A DNA stretch of 64,000 nt. It comes from Pseudomonas nitroreducens (GTDB lineage: Bacteria > Pseudomonadota > Gammaproteobacteria > Pseudomonadales > Pseudomonadaceae). Positions 27,293 through 36,420 of this stretch are shown piece after piece. Each line of letters starts with the position of its first letter. The stretch's first letter is position 1. The stretch covers positions 1 through 64,000 of the forward strand of contig NZ_JACHLI010000038.1 of NCBI RefSeq assembly GCF_014204515.1. Direction: 5' to 3'. The notes beneath the pieces are model-generated. The model had not been told where the DNA came from. It worked only from the letters and a program-made list of their open reading frames with translations, and made no database searches. Both the position numbers and the translations under genes were made by a program.

Positions 27293-28593
27293 ATGACCAA
27301 GCAACCCTTCTACAAGAGCCTGTACGTGCAGGTACTGATCGCCATCGCCATCGGTATCGCGCTCGGCCACTTCTACCCCGACACCGCCAAACTGATGAAG
27401 CCGCTGGGCGATGGCTTCGTCAAACTGATCAAGATGGCCATCGCGCCGATCATCTTCTGCACCGTGGTGACCGGCATCGCCGGCATGCAGAGCATGAAGG
27501 CCGTGGGCAAGACCGGCGGCATGGCACTGCTGTACTTCGAAATCGTTTCCACCATCGCGCTGATCATCGGCCTGGTCGTGGTCAACGTCGTCCAGCCGGG
27601 CGCCGGCATGCACGCCGATGTCGCCACGCTGACTGCGGAAATGAACAAGAACGCGGCGCTCACCGGCTTCATCGCCTCGGGCGAGAAGCAGAGCACCATC
27701 GACTTCTTCATGAACGTCATCCCCAGCACCGTGGTCGGCGCCTTCGCCAACGGTGACATCCTCCAGGTGCTGTTCTTCTCCGTGCTGTTCGGCTACGCGC
27801 TGCACCGCCTGGGTGACTACGGCAAGCCGGTGTTCGAGTTCATCGATCGCATCACCCACGTGATGTTCAACATCATCAACGTGATCATGAAGGTCCTCCC
27901 ATCGGTGCCTTCGGTGCCATGGCGTTCACCATCGGCGCCTACGGCCTCGGTTCGCTGGTGCAGCTGGGCCAGCTGATGCTGTGCTTCTACATCACCTGCC
28001 TGCTGTTCGTGCTGATCATCCTCGGCGGCATCGCCCGCGCCCACGGCTTCAGCATCCTGCGCTTCATCTCCTACATCCGCGAAGAACTGCTGATCGTGCT
28101 GGGCACCTCGTCCTCCGAGTCGGCCCTGCCGCGCATGATCGCCAAGATGGAGAAGCTGGGCGCCGACAAGAGCGTGGTCGGCCTGGTGATCCCCACCGGC
28201 TACTCGTTCAACCTCGACGGCACCTCGATCTACCTGACCATGGCCGCCGTGTTCATCGCCCAGGCTACTGACACGCCGATGGACATCACCCACCAGCTGA
28301 CCCTGCTGGTCGTGCTGCTGATCGCCTCCAAGGGCGCCGCCGGTGTCACCGGTTCGGGCTTCATCGTGCTGGCCGCCACCCTGTCCGCCGTCGGCCACCT
28401 GCCGGTTGCAGGCCTTGCGCTGATCCTGGGTATCGATCGCTTCATGTCCGAAGCCCGCGCCCTGACCAACCTGGTCGGCAACGGCGTGGCCACCATCGTG
28501 GTCGCCAAGTGGTGCAAGCAGCTGGACGAGCAGACCCTGTCCAAGGAACTGGCCGCAGGCCCCGGCAACTCCGCGGAGCTGCAGCCTTCCTGA
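27293..28593 (+). pseudogene. dctA: C4-dicarboxylate transporter DctA, frameshifted
   Basis: DctA imports succinate, fumarate and malate with protons or sodium. The first 200 residues match DctA (MTKQPFYKSLYVQVLIAIAIG, LIKMAIAPIIFCTVVTGIAGM) until NVIMK. The usual next residues are an L-A-P-like triplet then IGAFGAMAFTIGAYG; here GTCCTCCC (27893-27900) gives eight bases where nine are needed. The IGAFGAM frame resumes at 27901 and runs to the stop with LGTSSSESALPRM, NLDGTSIY and the C-terminus. As read, translation stops at 27976 after 227 residues. One missing base explains everything; a sequencing error is a real alternative. The promoter and terminator are intact. Confidence 0.85.
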
Positions 28594-28646
28594 GTGCCCA
28601 CCCAGAGCAATTCGGCCCGGTGAACGTGAAGCACCGGAGCCTTTCC

Positions 28647-28674
28647 AGCCCGCTCAATTGAGCGGGCTTTTTTA
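28647..28674 (+). terminator. Terminator of dctA
   Basis: AGCCCGCTCAATTGAGCGGGCT followed by TTTTT, 54 bases after the stop. Confidence 0.92.
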
Positions 28675-28702
28675 TGGGCGGGTGTTTTGTCGCCGGTGTT
28701 CT

Positions 28703-29195
28703 GTTGTAGGAGCGAGCTTGTTCGCGAACGGATTTCCGGCGGCTGCGGCCTTGGGCGGGTTCGCGAGCAAGCTCGCTCCTACACCTGTGCGTTGAACCCC
28801 GTCGTATGACGATGGGGTGGGGGCAGGATGTGCGTCCGCAGATGGCGTCACGCATCGGTGCCAACTGGTGAGAGGGGGTTACGCCGCGATGGCTTTCGCG
28901 GACAAGGTCCGCTCCTGCGCCAGCGGGCCACACCGCGGTGCCAGGTGTGAGCCTTGCCGGACGCCAGATACTGCCCGGCGAGCGCCGGAGCAACTGTCTT
29001 TATCTGAAACTCTGTGCCAGCGATTTCCCTCTCCCTAACCCTCTCCCTGAAGGGAGAGGGGACCGTTCAGCACAGGTTGAAACCAAAGTGTCAGCCGGCA
29101 CAGGCGGCTCCCTCTCCCTTCAGGGAGAGGGCGGGGGAGAGGGCATGCTCTTGCGCAACAATTCGGGTAGGAGCGAACTCCGTCCACGATCGGAT
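28703..29195. repeat. Repeat block: REP pair, REP, paired CCTCTCCC element, REP
   Basis: REP units lie at 28707-28730 and 28758-28783 (inverted pair), 28891-28917 and 29166-29193. A paired CCTCTCCC element (29027-29142) has the conserved core GGTTGAAACC...GTGTCAGCCGGCACA, the reverse complement of the core at 25.8 kb. The gap between dctA and cyaB contains no credible gene. Confidence 0.8.
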
Positions 29196-29220
29196 GAGCG
29201 TGATCGAGGAGGTCGGGGGA

Positions 29221-30612
29221 TCAGAGAATGATCTTGTCCTTGAGCTTCTCCGCCGCCTGCTGCAGCGCCTGGATGACCCGTTCCTTGTCGTAGTTCTGCA
29301 CGTTGTTGGTGTCCAGGTACATGGAGAAGCCCGGCACCTCGTGCTCGATGAAGCTGGGGTTGGAGCCCAGGTCGCGGCGGAAGTCGACCACCTGGTAGAT
29401 CTGCACCGGCTTGCTGAAGCCCTTCACGGCGATCTGGCCCTTGTCGCGGCACATCAGCACGTCCTTCACCAGCGAGTAGGTCTCGTGGCTGATGAGGATC
29501 TCGCCGGCTTCGGCGGCGCTTTCCAGGCGGCTGGCGAGGTTCACCTCGCGGCCGATGATGGTGTAGTCCATGCGCGTGTCGGCGCCGAAGTTGCCCACGG
29601 TGCAGTAGCCGGTGTTCAGGCCCATGCGGATTTCCAGCGGCTTGGTGATGCCCTGGGCGCGCCACTGCTGGCGCATGACCTTCATGTGCTTGCGCATGGC
29701 CACGGCCATGGATACGGCGGCCACGGCGTCCTTCTTGGCGCCCTGGGTCGAGGGGTCGCCGAAGAACACCATCACGCAGTCGCCGACGAACTTGTCGATG
29801 GTGCCGCCGTACTTCAGGGCGATCTTCGACATCTCGTTGAGGTAGTTGTTGAGCATGTCGGTGAGGGCTTCGGCTTCCAGCTCCTCGGACAGCTCGGTGA
29901 AGCCCTTGATGTCGGAGAAGAACACCGTGAGCTTCTTGCGCTGGGTCTCCAGGCGCACCGTGCGCTTGCCGCTGAAGATCGATTCCCACACCTGCGGCGA
30001 CAGGTACTTGGCCAGGTTGCTGGCCAGCCGCGCGGCCTTCTCCTGCTCCAGGGTGATCTCCGAGCGCGCCTGGGCCAGGCGCAGGCCCTGCTGGTGGACG
30101 AAGAAGGCGGTGATGCAGATGTACAGGGTGGAGAACAGCACGCTGACCAGGGCGACGATGCTCGGCGTCTGGCCCTTGTAGGCCGGCGAGATCAGCGCGG
30201 CGCTGAGCACCGCGGCGCTCAGCGCCACCAGCAGCGCCAGGCCCAGGGAGCGCAGGCCGCCGATGACCAGCGCGGAGAAGGCGAGGATCAGCACCAGCAT
30301 CAGGCTGGGCACTTCGGAGAAGCCCAGCAGCGTGGTGGCGATGCCGGCGTGCAGGGCGTCGATGAACAGCAGCACCAGGCGGGTGCGCTGCGGATTGTCG
30401 CGCTTGAAGCGGCGGCTGATCTGCTGCGCCAGATGCGGGTAGAGCAGGGCGTACGGGATCATCCAGAGGATGTCGTAGCCGAAGTAGCGGGCGAAGGTGC
30501 CGGCGGTGATGGTGGCGGCGACGGCGATATAGGCCAGCACGCGGGAATGGTATTCGCGCAGGGGGGCGGCGGTGAGCGGACTGCTGGATCGCTCAAGTAC
30601 ATTAGGCTTCAT
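29221..30612 (-). CDS. cyaB: Membrane-bound class III adenylate cyclase CyaB
   Basis: CyaB makes cAMP, which activates Vfr and so virulence and type IV pilus genes in P. aeruginosa. The 463-residue protein has an N-terminal MASE2-type membrane region with about six helices (residues 25-172), a short linker, and a class III cyclase domain (about 225-415). Metal-binding aspartates are D234 in FFSDIKGF and D278 in KFVGDCVMVFFGD; K274 and D349 sit at the positions that select adenine, and N358 with R362 (VNLASRLE) at the transition-state positions. The length equals P. aeruginosa CyaB. It is monocistronic here. Confidence 0.94.
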   Translation of the reverse strand: MKPNVLERSSSPLTAAPLREYHSRVLAYIAVAATITAGTFARYFGYDILWMIPYALLYPHLAQQISRRFKRDNPQRTRLVLLFIDALHAGIATTLLGFSEVPSLMLVLILAFSALVIGGLRSLGLALLVALSAAVLSAALISPAYKGQTPSIVALVSVLFSTLYICITAFFVHQQGLRLAQARSEITLEQEKAARLASNLAKYLSPQVWESIFSGKRTVRLETQRKKLTVFFSDIKGFTELSEELEAEALTDMLNNYLNEMSKIALKYGGTIDKFVGDCVMVFFGDPSTQGAKKDAVAAVSMAVAMRKHMKVMRQQWRAQGITKPLEIRMGLNTGYCTVGNFGADTRMDYTIIGREVNLASRLESAAEAGEILISHETYSLVKDVLMCRDKGQIAVKGFSKPVQIYQVVDFRRDLGSNPSFIEHEVPGFSMYLDTNNVQNYDKERVIQALQQAAEKLKDKIIL

Positions 30613-30754
30613 GCGCAGGAAACTTCCCTATTGCGCGTGGGCTTGTGGCCGGTTGCGCGTATGAATTTTGGGGGAATCTTATGCCAAGCGCAGGCCCCGC
30701 GGCCAGCGGCGGTTCGCCACTCTTCGTCGCGGACCGCCGGTCGTATCAGGACCC

Positions 30755-31339
30755 TCAGGCCATGGTCCCGTCGGGCTTCTGGTAGATCGAGCGGCGCGGC
30801 TGGGCGAACACCCGGCGCAGCATGGGTTCGAAGAACTCCAGGGGCAGCACCTCGGCGTCCGGATCGAAGGCGGCGGCGTCATAGCGCGCGCAGAATTCGA
30901 TGGTCTGCTCGAACTGCGGGTGGTCCTTGAACTGCTCGCGCAGGTGGCGGTCCAGGCCCAGGTGATGGAAGAAGTAGTAGCCCTGGAAGATCGCGTGCTT
31001 CTCGATCATCCACAGGTTCGCCTCGCTGACGAACGGCTTGAGGATGGCCGCGGCGATGTCGGCGTGGTTGAACGAGCCGAGGGTGTCGCCGATGTCGTGG
31101 AGCAGGGCGCAGACCACGTATTCCTCGTCGCGGCCGTCGCGGTGGGCGAGGGTGGCGGTCTGCAGCGAGTGGGTCAGGCGGTCCACCGGGAAGCCACCGA
31201 AGTCGCCGTCGAGCAGGCGCAGGTGGGTCATGATCCGGTCGGGCAGGAGGGCGGCGTACTGGCCGAAGTCCTTGGCGATGATCGCCCAGTCCTCGGCGCT
31301 GCCGTCTTCCATGTGGGTGAAGTTGGCGCGTGCGTTCAT
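30755..31339 (-). CDS. HD-domain protein
   Basis: This 194-residue protein has an HD metal-binding fold: H57 in RLTHSLQTA, H81-D82 in ALLHDIGDTLGSF, and H115 in MIEKHAIFQGYYFFHHLG. It resembles the small HD proteins related to mixed-valent di-iron oxygenases (PhnZ/MIOX-like), but phosphohydrolase activity is equally possible, and no substrate can be named. The ATG at 31339 has GAGGA upstream. It is downstream of the LuxR gene on the same strand (153 bases), so it may be co-expressed with it. Confidence 0.75.
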   Translation of the reverse strand: MNARANFTHMEDGSAEDWAIIAKDFGQYAALLPDRIMTHLRLLDGDFGGFPVDRLTHSLQTATLAHRDGRDEEYVVCALLHDIGDTLGSFNHADIAAAILKPFVSEANLWMIEKHAIFQGYYFFHHLGLDRHLREQFKDHPQFEQTIEFCARYDAAAFDPDAEVLPLEFFEPMLRRVFAQPRRSIYQKPDGTMA

Positions 31340-31492
31340 CGGGCTGTCCTCTTGTGATTGTTGGAGGGGGACGGCTGCAGTCTAGAAGCACGGCGTCGGC
31401 GCGGTAGTGTCCGAGCAGCGCCAGCGGGGTGTCCTGGCGCGCGCGAATGGCGTGGCATCAGCCGCGCGCATGGCGGCGGATACCCGGCGCGC

Positions 31493-32296
31493 TCAGGGAT
31501 TCTGCGGATCGTGCCCCAGCGACTGCAGGAACAGCGAGAACAGCTCCGGTTGCGAGGAGATGTCGAGCTTGTTGTACAGGTGGCGGCGGTGGACCTTGAT
31601 GGTTTCCGGCGAGATCGCCAGGCGCTCGGCCATGGCCTTGGAGGAGTAACCCCGCAGGATCAGCCGGGCGATCTCCAGTTCGCGCTCGGACAGCACCCCG
31701 GCGCCGAAGTGGCTCAGGGCGTCGCGCACCTGCACCGCCACGCCATCGCTGGCGCCCGGCAGCAGGCGCTGGCTGCATTGCTGCCAATGCTGCTGCATCA
31801 GCGCCAGCACCCAGGGGCAGAGCATCGCCAGCAGGCCGGTCTGCTCGCCGTCGAACAGCCGGCGCATGCCCAGCGACAGCGACAGCGCGCCCTGGCCGGG
31901 CAACTGCAGGATGAACTGCACCTCGTCTTCCAGCACGTTGTCGTGGAAGTAGCTGAGGAAGTACTCGCTCTGGCGGAACTGGTCGGGGGCAATTTCCTCC
32001 AGCCGGTACAACCCGCTGGGCACGCCCTCGCGGCAGGCCTGGTAGAACGGATCGAGCTGGAACAGGCCGTCCAGGTAGATGGCCATGGCCGCCGGCCCGG
32101 CGGTGGGCTCGGCGTCGTATTCCTCCAGCGCCACCGGGGTGCCGCTGGCCGGGTAGAACATCGCCAGGGCGTTATCGAACGGCAGCCACTGGCGCAGCAG
32201 CAGGACCAGTTGCTTCCAGAAGCGCGGCTGGCCGATCTGCTCGATGGCGCGGCCGAGGTTGGCGTGCATGCCGACCTCGCGGAAGAGGGTGTGCAT
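31493..32296 (-). CDS. LuxR-family transcriptional regulator
   Basis: This 267-residue protein has a C-terminal GerE/LuxR helix-turn-helix (about 198-258: LSERELEIARLILRGYSSKAMAERL, ISPETIKVHRRHLYNKL). The N-terminal ~190 residues show no autoinducer-binding signature and no receiver aspartate pocket; it may be a ligand-binding domain for a metabolite. The ATG at 32296 was chosen since the protein then begins MHTLFREVGMHANLGRAIEQIG; longer readings run through the permease gene on the other strand. It is divergent from the APC permease and S58 peptidase genes, which it probably regulates. Confidence 0.85.
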   Translation of the reverse strand: MHTLFREVGMHANLGRAIEQIGQPRFWKQLVLLLRQWLPFDNALAMFYPASGTPVALEEYDAEPTAGPAAMAIYLDGLFQLDPFYQACREGVPSGLYRLEEIAPDQFRQSEYFLSYFHDNVLEDEVQFILQLPGQGALSLSLGMRRLFDGEQTGLLAMLCPWVLALMQQHWQQCSQRLLPGASDGVAVQVRDALSHFGAGVLSERELEIARLILRGYSSKAMAERLAISPETIKVHRRHLYNKLDISSQPELFSLFLQSLGHDPQNP

Positions 32297-32494
32297 GGGA
32301 GGGTCCTGTCCGGGATTCGGCCCACGGTTTCCTCCTTTTACCTGCCCGCCGTCAAGGGGGCGTAACCCCAAATGGTGATTGGCCGCCACCTGCGCCATGC
32401 CCAGACTGCACCCCACGCAGCGCCCCGCACAGAGGGCGCGACAAGGTTCTCGTTCCTGCCTCAGCCACCAATAACAACACGAGGAAACAACGAT

Positions 32495-33859
32495 ATGAGC
32501 GCTTCCCCTGCGCCAGCGAGCGCGCTCAAGCCCAGCCTGGGCGTGCTCGACGTGGTCGCCATCACCGTCTCGGCGGTCACCCCCGCCAGCTCCGTCTTCG
32601 TCATCGCCCCCTTCGCCATCCAGCAGGCCGGCAGCGGCGCCTTCCTGGCCTTCGTCTTCGCCGGCTTCCTGGCGCTGATGTTCGCCTGGTGCTACGCCGA
32701 GCTCGGCCGCGCCCACAGTTCCGCCGGCGGCGAGTACGTCTACGCCAAGCGTGTGTTCGGTGGCCTGGCCGGCTACGCCACCTTCCTCACCGTGCTGGTC
32801 TCGCTGCTGTTCATCCCGCCGGTCCTGGCCACGGGCGCGGCGACCTACCTGAACAACGCCCTGGGCACCAGCTTCGACACCCAGACCGTCGCCCTGGTGA
32901 TAGTCGCCGCCAGCTACGTTCTGGGCATCCTCAATATCCGGGTGAACGCCTGGATCACCGGGGTGTTCCTGCTCTGCGAAGTGGCGGCATTGCTGGTGAT
33001 AGTCGTGCTCGGTTTCGGCCACGTCAGCCAGCCGGTGAGCGTGCTGGTGCAGCCGCAGCACATCGACGGCGGCATATTGGCCGCCGCGCCCTGGGCGCTG
33101 GTGATCGGCGCCGTGGGTACCGCGCTGTTCTCCTACAACGGCTTCGGTGGCGCAGTGCTGTTGGCCGAGGACATGAAGTGCGGCGGGCGCAATGTGCACC
33201 GCGCGGTGATCTGGTCGCTGGTGCTGGTGGTGGGGATCGAGATCGTCCCTCTGACCGCGCTGCTGCTGGGCGCGCCCTCGCTGCAGGACATGATCGCCAG
33301 CCCCGATCCGGTCGGTTACCTGCTCACCGCCCACGGCAACGCAACCCTGTCGCGGCTGGTCAGCGCCGGCATCTTCCTCTCGGTGTTCAACGCCATCGTC
33401 GCCATCGTCATCCAGGTCGGCCGGGTGATCTTCAGCAGCGGCCGCGACGAGCTGTGGACGCCGCTGATGAACCGCGCCTTCACCCGCATCCACCCGCGCT
33501 GGGAGTCGCCGTGGATCGCCACGCTGTTCCTCGGCGTGCCCTCCGCCGCGCTGAGCTTCAGCTCGAACCTGGAGGAGCTGACTTCCTTCACCGTGCTGCT
33601 GCTGGTGATGGTCTACCTGGTGGTGGCGCTCTGCGCGCTGTTCAGCCGCGTGCTGCGCCGCGACCGCGAGCATCCCTACCGCATGCCGCTGTGGCCGCTG
33701 CCGGCGATGCTGGCGGTGGTCGGCGCCGGCTACCTGTTGCTCAACCTGCTACTGGACGCTTCCTCGCGGGACGTCATGATCATTGTCGGGATACTGGCCG
33801 TGTCGGTGATTCTCTACAGCACCTACGGCAAGCTCAGCCCGGCCTTCCAGAAGCTCTGA
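32495..33859 (+). CDS. APC-superfamily amino acid permease
   Basis: This 454-residue inner-membrane protein has about twelve hydrophobic segments. It starts with LKPSLGVLDVVAITVSAVTPASSVFVIAP, matching the unwound first helix of APC permeases, and has the SAGGEYVYAKRVFGGLAGY segment in helix 3. APC members exchange or symport amino acids and amines. The ATG at 32495 has GAGGAA upstream. An S58 aminopeptidase gene starts 19 bases after its stop, so the pair probably imports and then hydrolyses a peptide-like or amide substrate. Confidence 0.9.
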   Translation: MSASPAPASALKPSLGVLDVVAITVSAVTPASSVFVIAPFAIQQAGSGAFLAFVFAGFLALMFAWCYAELGRAHSSAGGEYVYAKRVFGGLAGYATFLTVLVSLLFIPPVLATGAATYLNNALGTSFDTQTVALVIVAASYVLGILNIRVNAWITGVFLLCEVAALLVIVVLGFGHVSQPVSVLVQPQHIDGGILAAAPWALVIGAVGTALFSYNGFGGAVLLAEDMKCGGRNVHRAVIWSLVLVVGIEIVPLTALLLGAPSLQDMIASPDPVGYLLTAHGNATLSRLVSAGIFLSVFNAIVAIVIQVGRVIFSSGRDELWTPLMNRAFTRIHPRWESPWIATLFLGVPSAALSFSSNLEELTSFTVLLLVMVYLVVALCALFSRVLRRDREHPYRMPLWPLPAMLAVVGAGYLLLNLLLDASSRDVMIIVGILAVSVILYSTYGKLSPAFQKL

Positions 33860-33878
33860 ACCCCTCCAAGGAGACAGC

Positions 33879-34976
33879 ATGCGCGCTCGTCAACTCGGCA
33901 TCACCCTCGGCCTGGGCACTCCCGGCGAATTCAATGCCATCACCGATGTCCCCGGCATCCGCGTCGGCCACAGCACCCTGATCGGTGGGCGCGACGGCAA
34001 GGCCGTGCGCACCGGGGTCACCGTGGTGCAGCCGCGCGAAGGGGCGGCGCGGCAGCAACCCTGCTTCGCCGGCTGCCATGTGCTCAACGGCAACGGCGAC
34101 GCTACCGGTCTGGAATGGATTCGCGAGGCGGGCCTGCTGACCACGCCCATCGCCATCACCAACACCCACAGCGTGGGTGCGGTGCGCGATGCGCTGATCG
34201 CCGCCGAACATGCCGAGCTGGCGGACCCTTCGGTGTACTGGTGCATGCCGGTGGTGATGGAGACCTACGACGGCCTGCTCAACGACATCTGGGGCCAGCA
34301 TGTCGGCCCCGAGCAGGTGCGCGAGGCGCTCGCCGCCGCCGAGTCCGGCCCGGTGCGCGAAGGCCCGGTAGGCGGCGGCACGGGGATGATCTGCCACGAG
34401 TTCAAGGGCGGCATCGGCACGGCCTCGCGCAAGTTGTCGGCAGAGCAGGGCGGCTGGACCGTGGGCGCGCTGGTGCAGGCCAACCACGGCCAGCGCCGCG
34501 AGCTGCGGGTGGATGGCTACCCGGTCGGCCGCCATCTGGGTGACCTGCCGTCACCCTTCGCCGAGCAGGGCACGCCGGGCATGGGCTCCATCGTGGTGAT
34601 CCTCGCCACCGACGCGCCACTGCTGCCGCACCAGTGCCAGCGCCTGGCACAGCGCGCCTCGCTGGGCATCGCCCGTACCGGCGGCGGCACCGATGACTCC
34701 AGCGGCGACATCTTCCTCGCCTTCGCCACCGGCAATCGCGACCTGCCGCCGGCGGACTACGGGCGCAAGAACCTGCCGTTCGCCACGGCGCTGGAGATGG
34801 TCAACAACGACCACATCTCGCCGCTGTTCGCCGCCGCCGCCGAAGCGGTGGAAGAGGCCATCGTCAACGTGCTGCTGGCCGGCAGGGACATGCGCACCGA
34901 TGACGGCGTGCTGGTGCCGGCACTGAGCGGAGAGCGCCTGCTGGCCGCCCTGCGGGAGACCGGCTGGCGCGGCTGA
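33879..34976 (+). CDS. P1-family (S58) self-processing aminopeptidase, DmpA/BapA type
   Basis: S58 enzymes are N-terminal nucleophile aminopeptidases that cut themselves to expose a catalytic serine; members release N-terminal D-amino acids or beta-amino acids. The 365-residue protein has the family opening ITDVPGIRVGHSTL, the NTHSVGAVRDA segment and GGGTGMICHEFKGG, and the cleavage site GMGSIVVILATDAPL with the Gly236-Ser237 bond. No signal peptide is present, so it acts in the cytoplasm. The ATG at 33879 has GGAGA upstream and the gene is in an operon with an APC permease. Confidence 0.92.
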   Translation: MRARQLGITLGLGTPGEFNAITDVPGIRVGHSTLIGGRDGKAVRTGVTVVQPREGAARQQPCFAGCHVLNGNGDATGLEWIREAGLLTTPIAITNTHSVGAVRDALIAAEHAELADPSVYWCMPVVMETYDGLLNDIWGQHVGPEQVREALAAAESGPVREGPVGGGTGMICHEFKGGIGTASRKLSAEQGGWTVGALVQANHGQRRELRVDGYPVGRHLGDLPSPFAEQGTPGMGSIVVILATDAPLLPHQCQRLAQRASLGIARTGGGTDDSSGDIFLAFATGNRDLPPADYGRKNLPFATALEMVNNDHISPLFAAAAEAVEEAIVNVLLAGRDMRTDDGVLVPALSGERLLAALRETGWRG

Positions 34977-34982
34977 GCGCCC

Positions 34983-36398
34983 TCAGCGCCAGCCGCGGGT
35001 GCGGCCGATGGCGTCGCTGAAGCGGTCCTGCCATTGCCGGGCGAGGGCCGCGTCGATGCGCGGGCGGAACTCGGTGCAGGTATTGCGCGGCGGCTTCAGC
35101 TCGATGCCCAGGCCGCGCGCCGCCAGCGCCGCACAGCCGAAGGCGGTGAGTTCGTCGAAGCGCTGGGTGGTGATGTGGCGCTGCAGGATATCGGCGAGGA
35201 ACTGCGCGAAGTAGGGACTGCGGGCCAGACCGCCATCGATGGAGAGCTTGTCGGTGACGGTGAGGAAGCCGTCCATCGCGCGGATCACTTCCGCGCTGCG
35301 CAGGGCGACGCCTTCGAGCAGCGCCTGGCACATGTCCTGGCGCGTGGTGGCGGCGTTCATGCCCAGCCACAGTGCGCCGGCGCTGCGGTCCCAGTGGGGG
35401 CAGGCGAGGCCGGAAAGCGCCGGCACGAAGGCCAGCCCACGGCCGATGGCCGCCGGCTGGTCGAACCCAGCCAGCTCGGAAAAATCGCTGAACAGCCCCA
35501 GGCGTCCGGCCCATTCCACCGCGGCACTGGCGTCGTAGACGCCGCCGTCCATGGCGTACACCGGCTTGCCGTCGATCTGCCAGGCGATGGTCGCCAGCAG
35601 GCCGTTCTCCGGCGAGCGGATGATGCGCTCGCCGCTCAGGGTGAGGGCGAAGGCGCCGGTGCCGAAGGTGATCTTCGCGTCGCCCGGCTGGCGGCAACCG
35701 TGGCCGTAGAGCGAGGCCTGCTGGTCGACCACCGAGGCGGTCACCGGGGTGACGCCGATTTCGCCGAAATGCCCGACGGTATCGCGGATTTCCGGCAGGG
35801 CTTCCAGTGGCACGCCGAACAGCGCGCACAGCTCCGGGTCCCACTGGCCGCTGGAGAGGTTCATCAGCGAGGTGCGCGAGGCGGTGGTGACGTCCGTGGC
35901 AAAGACCCCGGTCAGGCGGTCGAGGAACCAGGCGTCGCTGGTGCCCAAGCGCAGGTGGCCGGCGGCGTGCGCCTGGCGGGCGGCGGGCAGGTGCTCGACG
36001 ATCCAGGCCAGCTTGCTGGCCGAGAAGTAGGCGTCCAGCGGCAGGCCGGCGCGTTCCAGGGTCAGGGCTTCGCCGCCATCGGCACGCAGTTGCTCGATGC
36101 GCTGGGCGGTGCGGTTGTCCTGCCAGACGATCAGTGGCGACAGCGGTTCGCCGCTGCGGGCGTCCCAGGCCATGCAGCTTTCGCCCTGGTTGGCGAGGCC
36201 GATGGCGTCGACCCGGCCGGTGGCCTCCAGGCAGCGCTGCAGGTTGGCCAGCAGCTCCAGCGGGTCGTGCTCCACCCAGCCGGCTTGCGGATGGTGCTGC
36301 TGGTGGCGGAGCGCCAGCTGGATATCGGCGGAACCGTCCTGGCTGGCGACCAGGACGCGGGTGCTGGTGGTTCCCTGATCGAGGGCGGCGATACGCAT
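34983..36398 (-). CDS. FGGY-family carbohydrate kinase (glycerol kinase-like)
   Basis: This 471-residue kinase has both halves of the FGGY fold: the phosphate loop ALDQGTTSTRVLV at the start, NQGESCMAWDARSGEPLSPLIVWQDNRT (substrate and catalytic region, as in glycerol kinase), and the ATP-binding SIDGGLARSPYFAQFLADIL and AFGCAALAARGLG. It is shorter than GlpK (about 500 aa) and sits last in an operon with GlpB-like and GlpA-like oxidoreductases and a DeoR regulator. I infer that it phosphorylates a polyol or related alcohol that the oxidoreductases then oxidise. It ends six bases from the convergent peptidase gene. Confidence 0.88.
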   Translation of the reverse strand: MRIAALDQGTTSTRVLVASQDGSADIQLALRHQQHHPQAGWVEHDPLELLANLQRCLEATGRVDAIGLANQGESCMAWDARSGEPLSPLIVWQDNRTAQRIEQLRADGGEALTLERAGLPLDAYFSASKLAWIVEHLPAARQAHAAGHLRLGTSDAWFLDRLTGVFATDVTTASRTSLMNLSSGQWDPELCALFGVPLEALPEIRDTVGHFGEIGVTPVTASVVDQQASLYGHGCRQPGDAKITFGTGAFALTLSGERIIRSPENGLLATIAWQIDGKPVYAMDGGVYDASAAVEWAGRLGLFSDFSELAGFDQPAAIGRGLAFVPALSGLACPHWDRSAGALWLGMNAATTRQDMCQALLEGVALRSAEVIRAMDGFLTVTDKLSIDGGLARSPYFAQFLADILQRHITTQRFDELTAFGCAALAARGLGIELKPPRNTCTEFRPRIDAALARQWQDRFSDAIGRTRGWR

Positions 36399-36420
36399 GG
36401 CGTGGTCTCTTGGGCGTGGA

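Noticed and set aside
27293..28593. Programmed frameshift in dctA
   Set aside because: There is no slippery heptamer, internal Shine-Dalgarno or pseudoknot at 27893-27900, and DctA is not known to use frameshifting.
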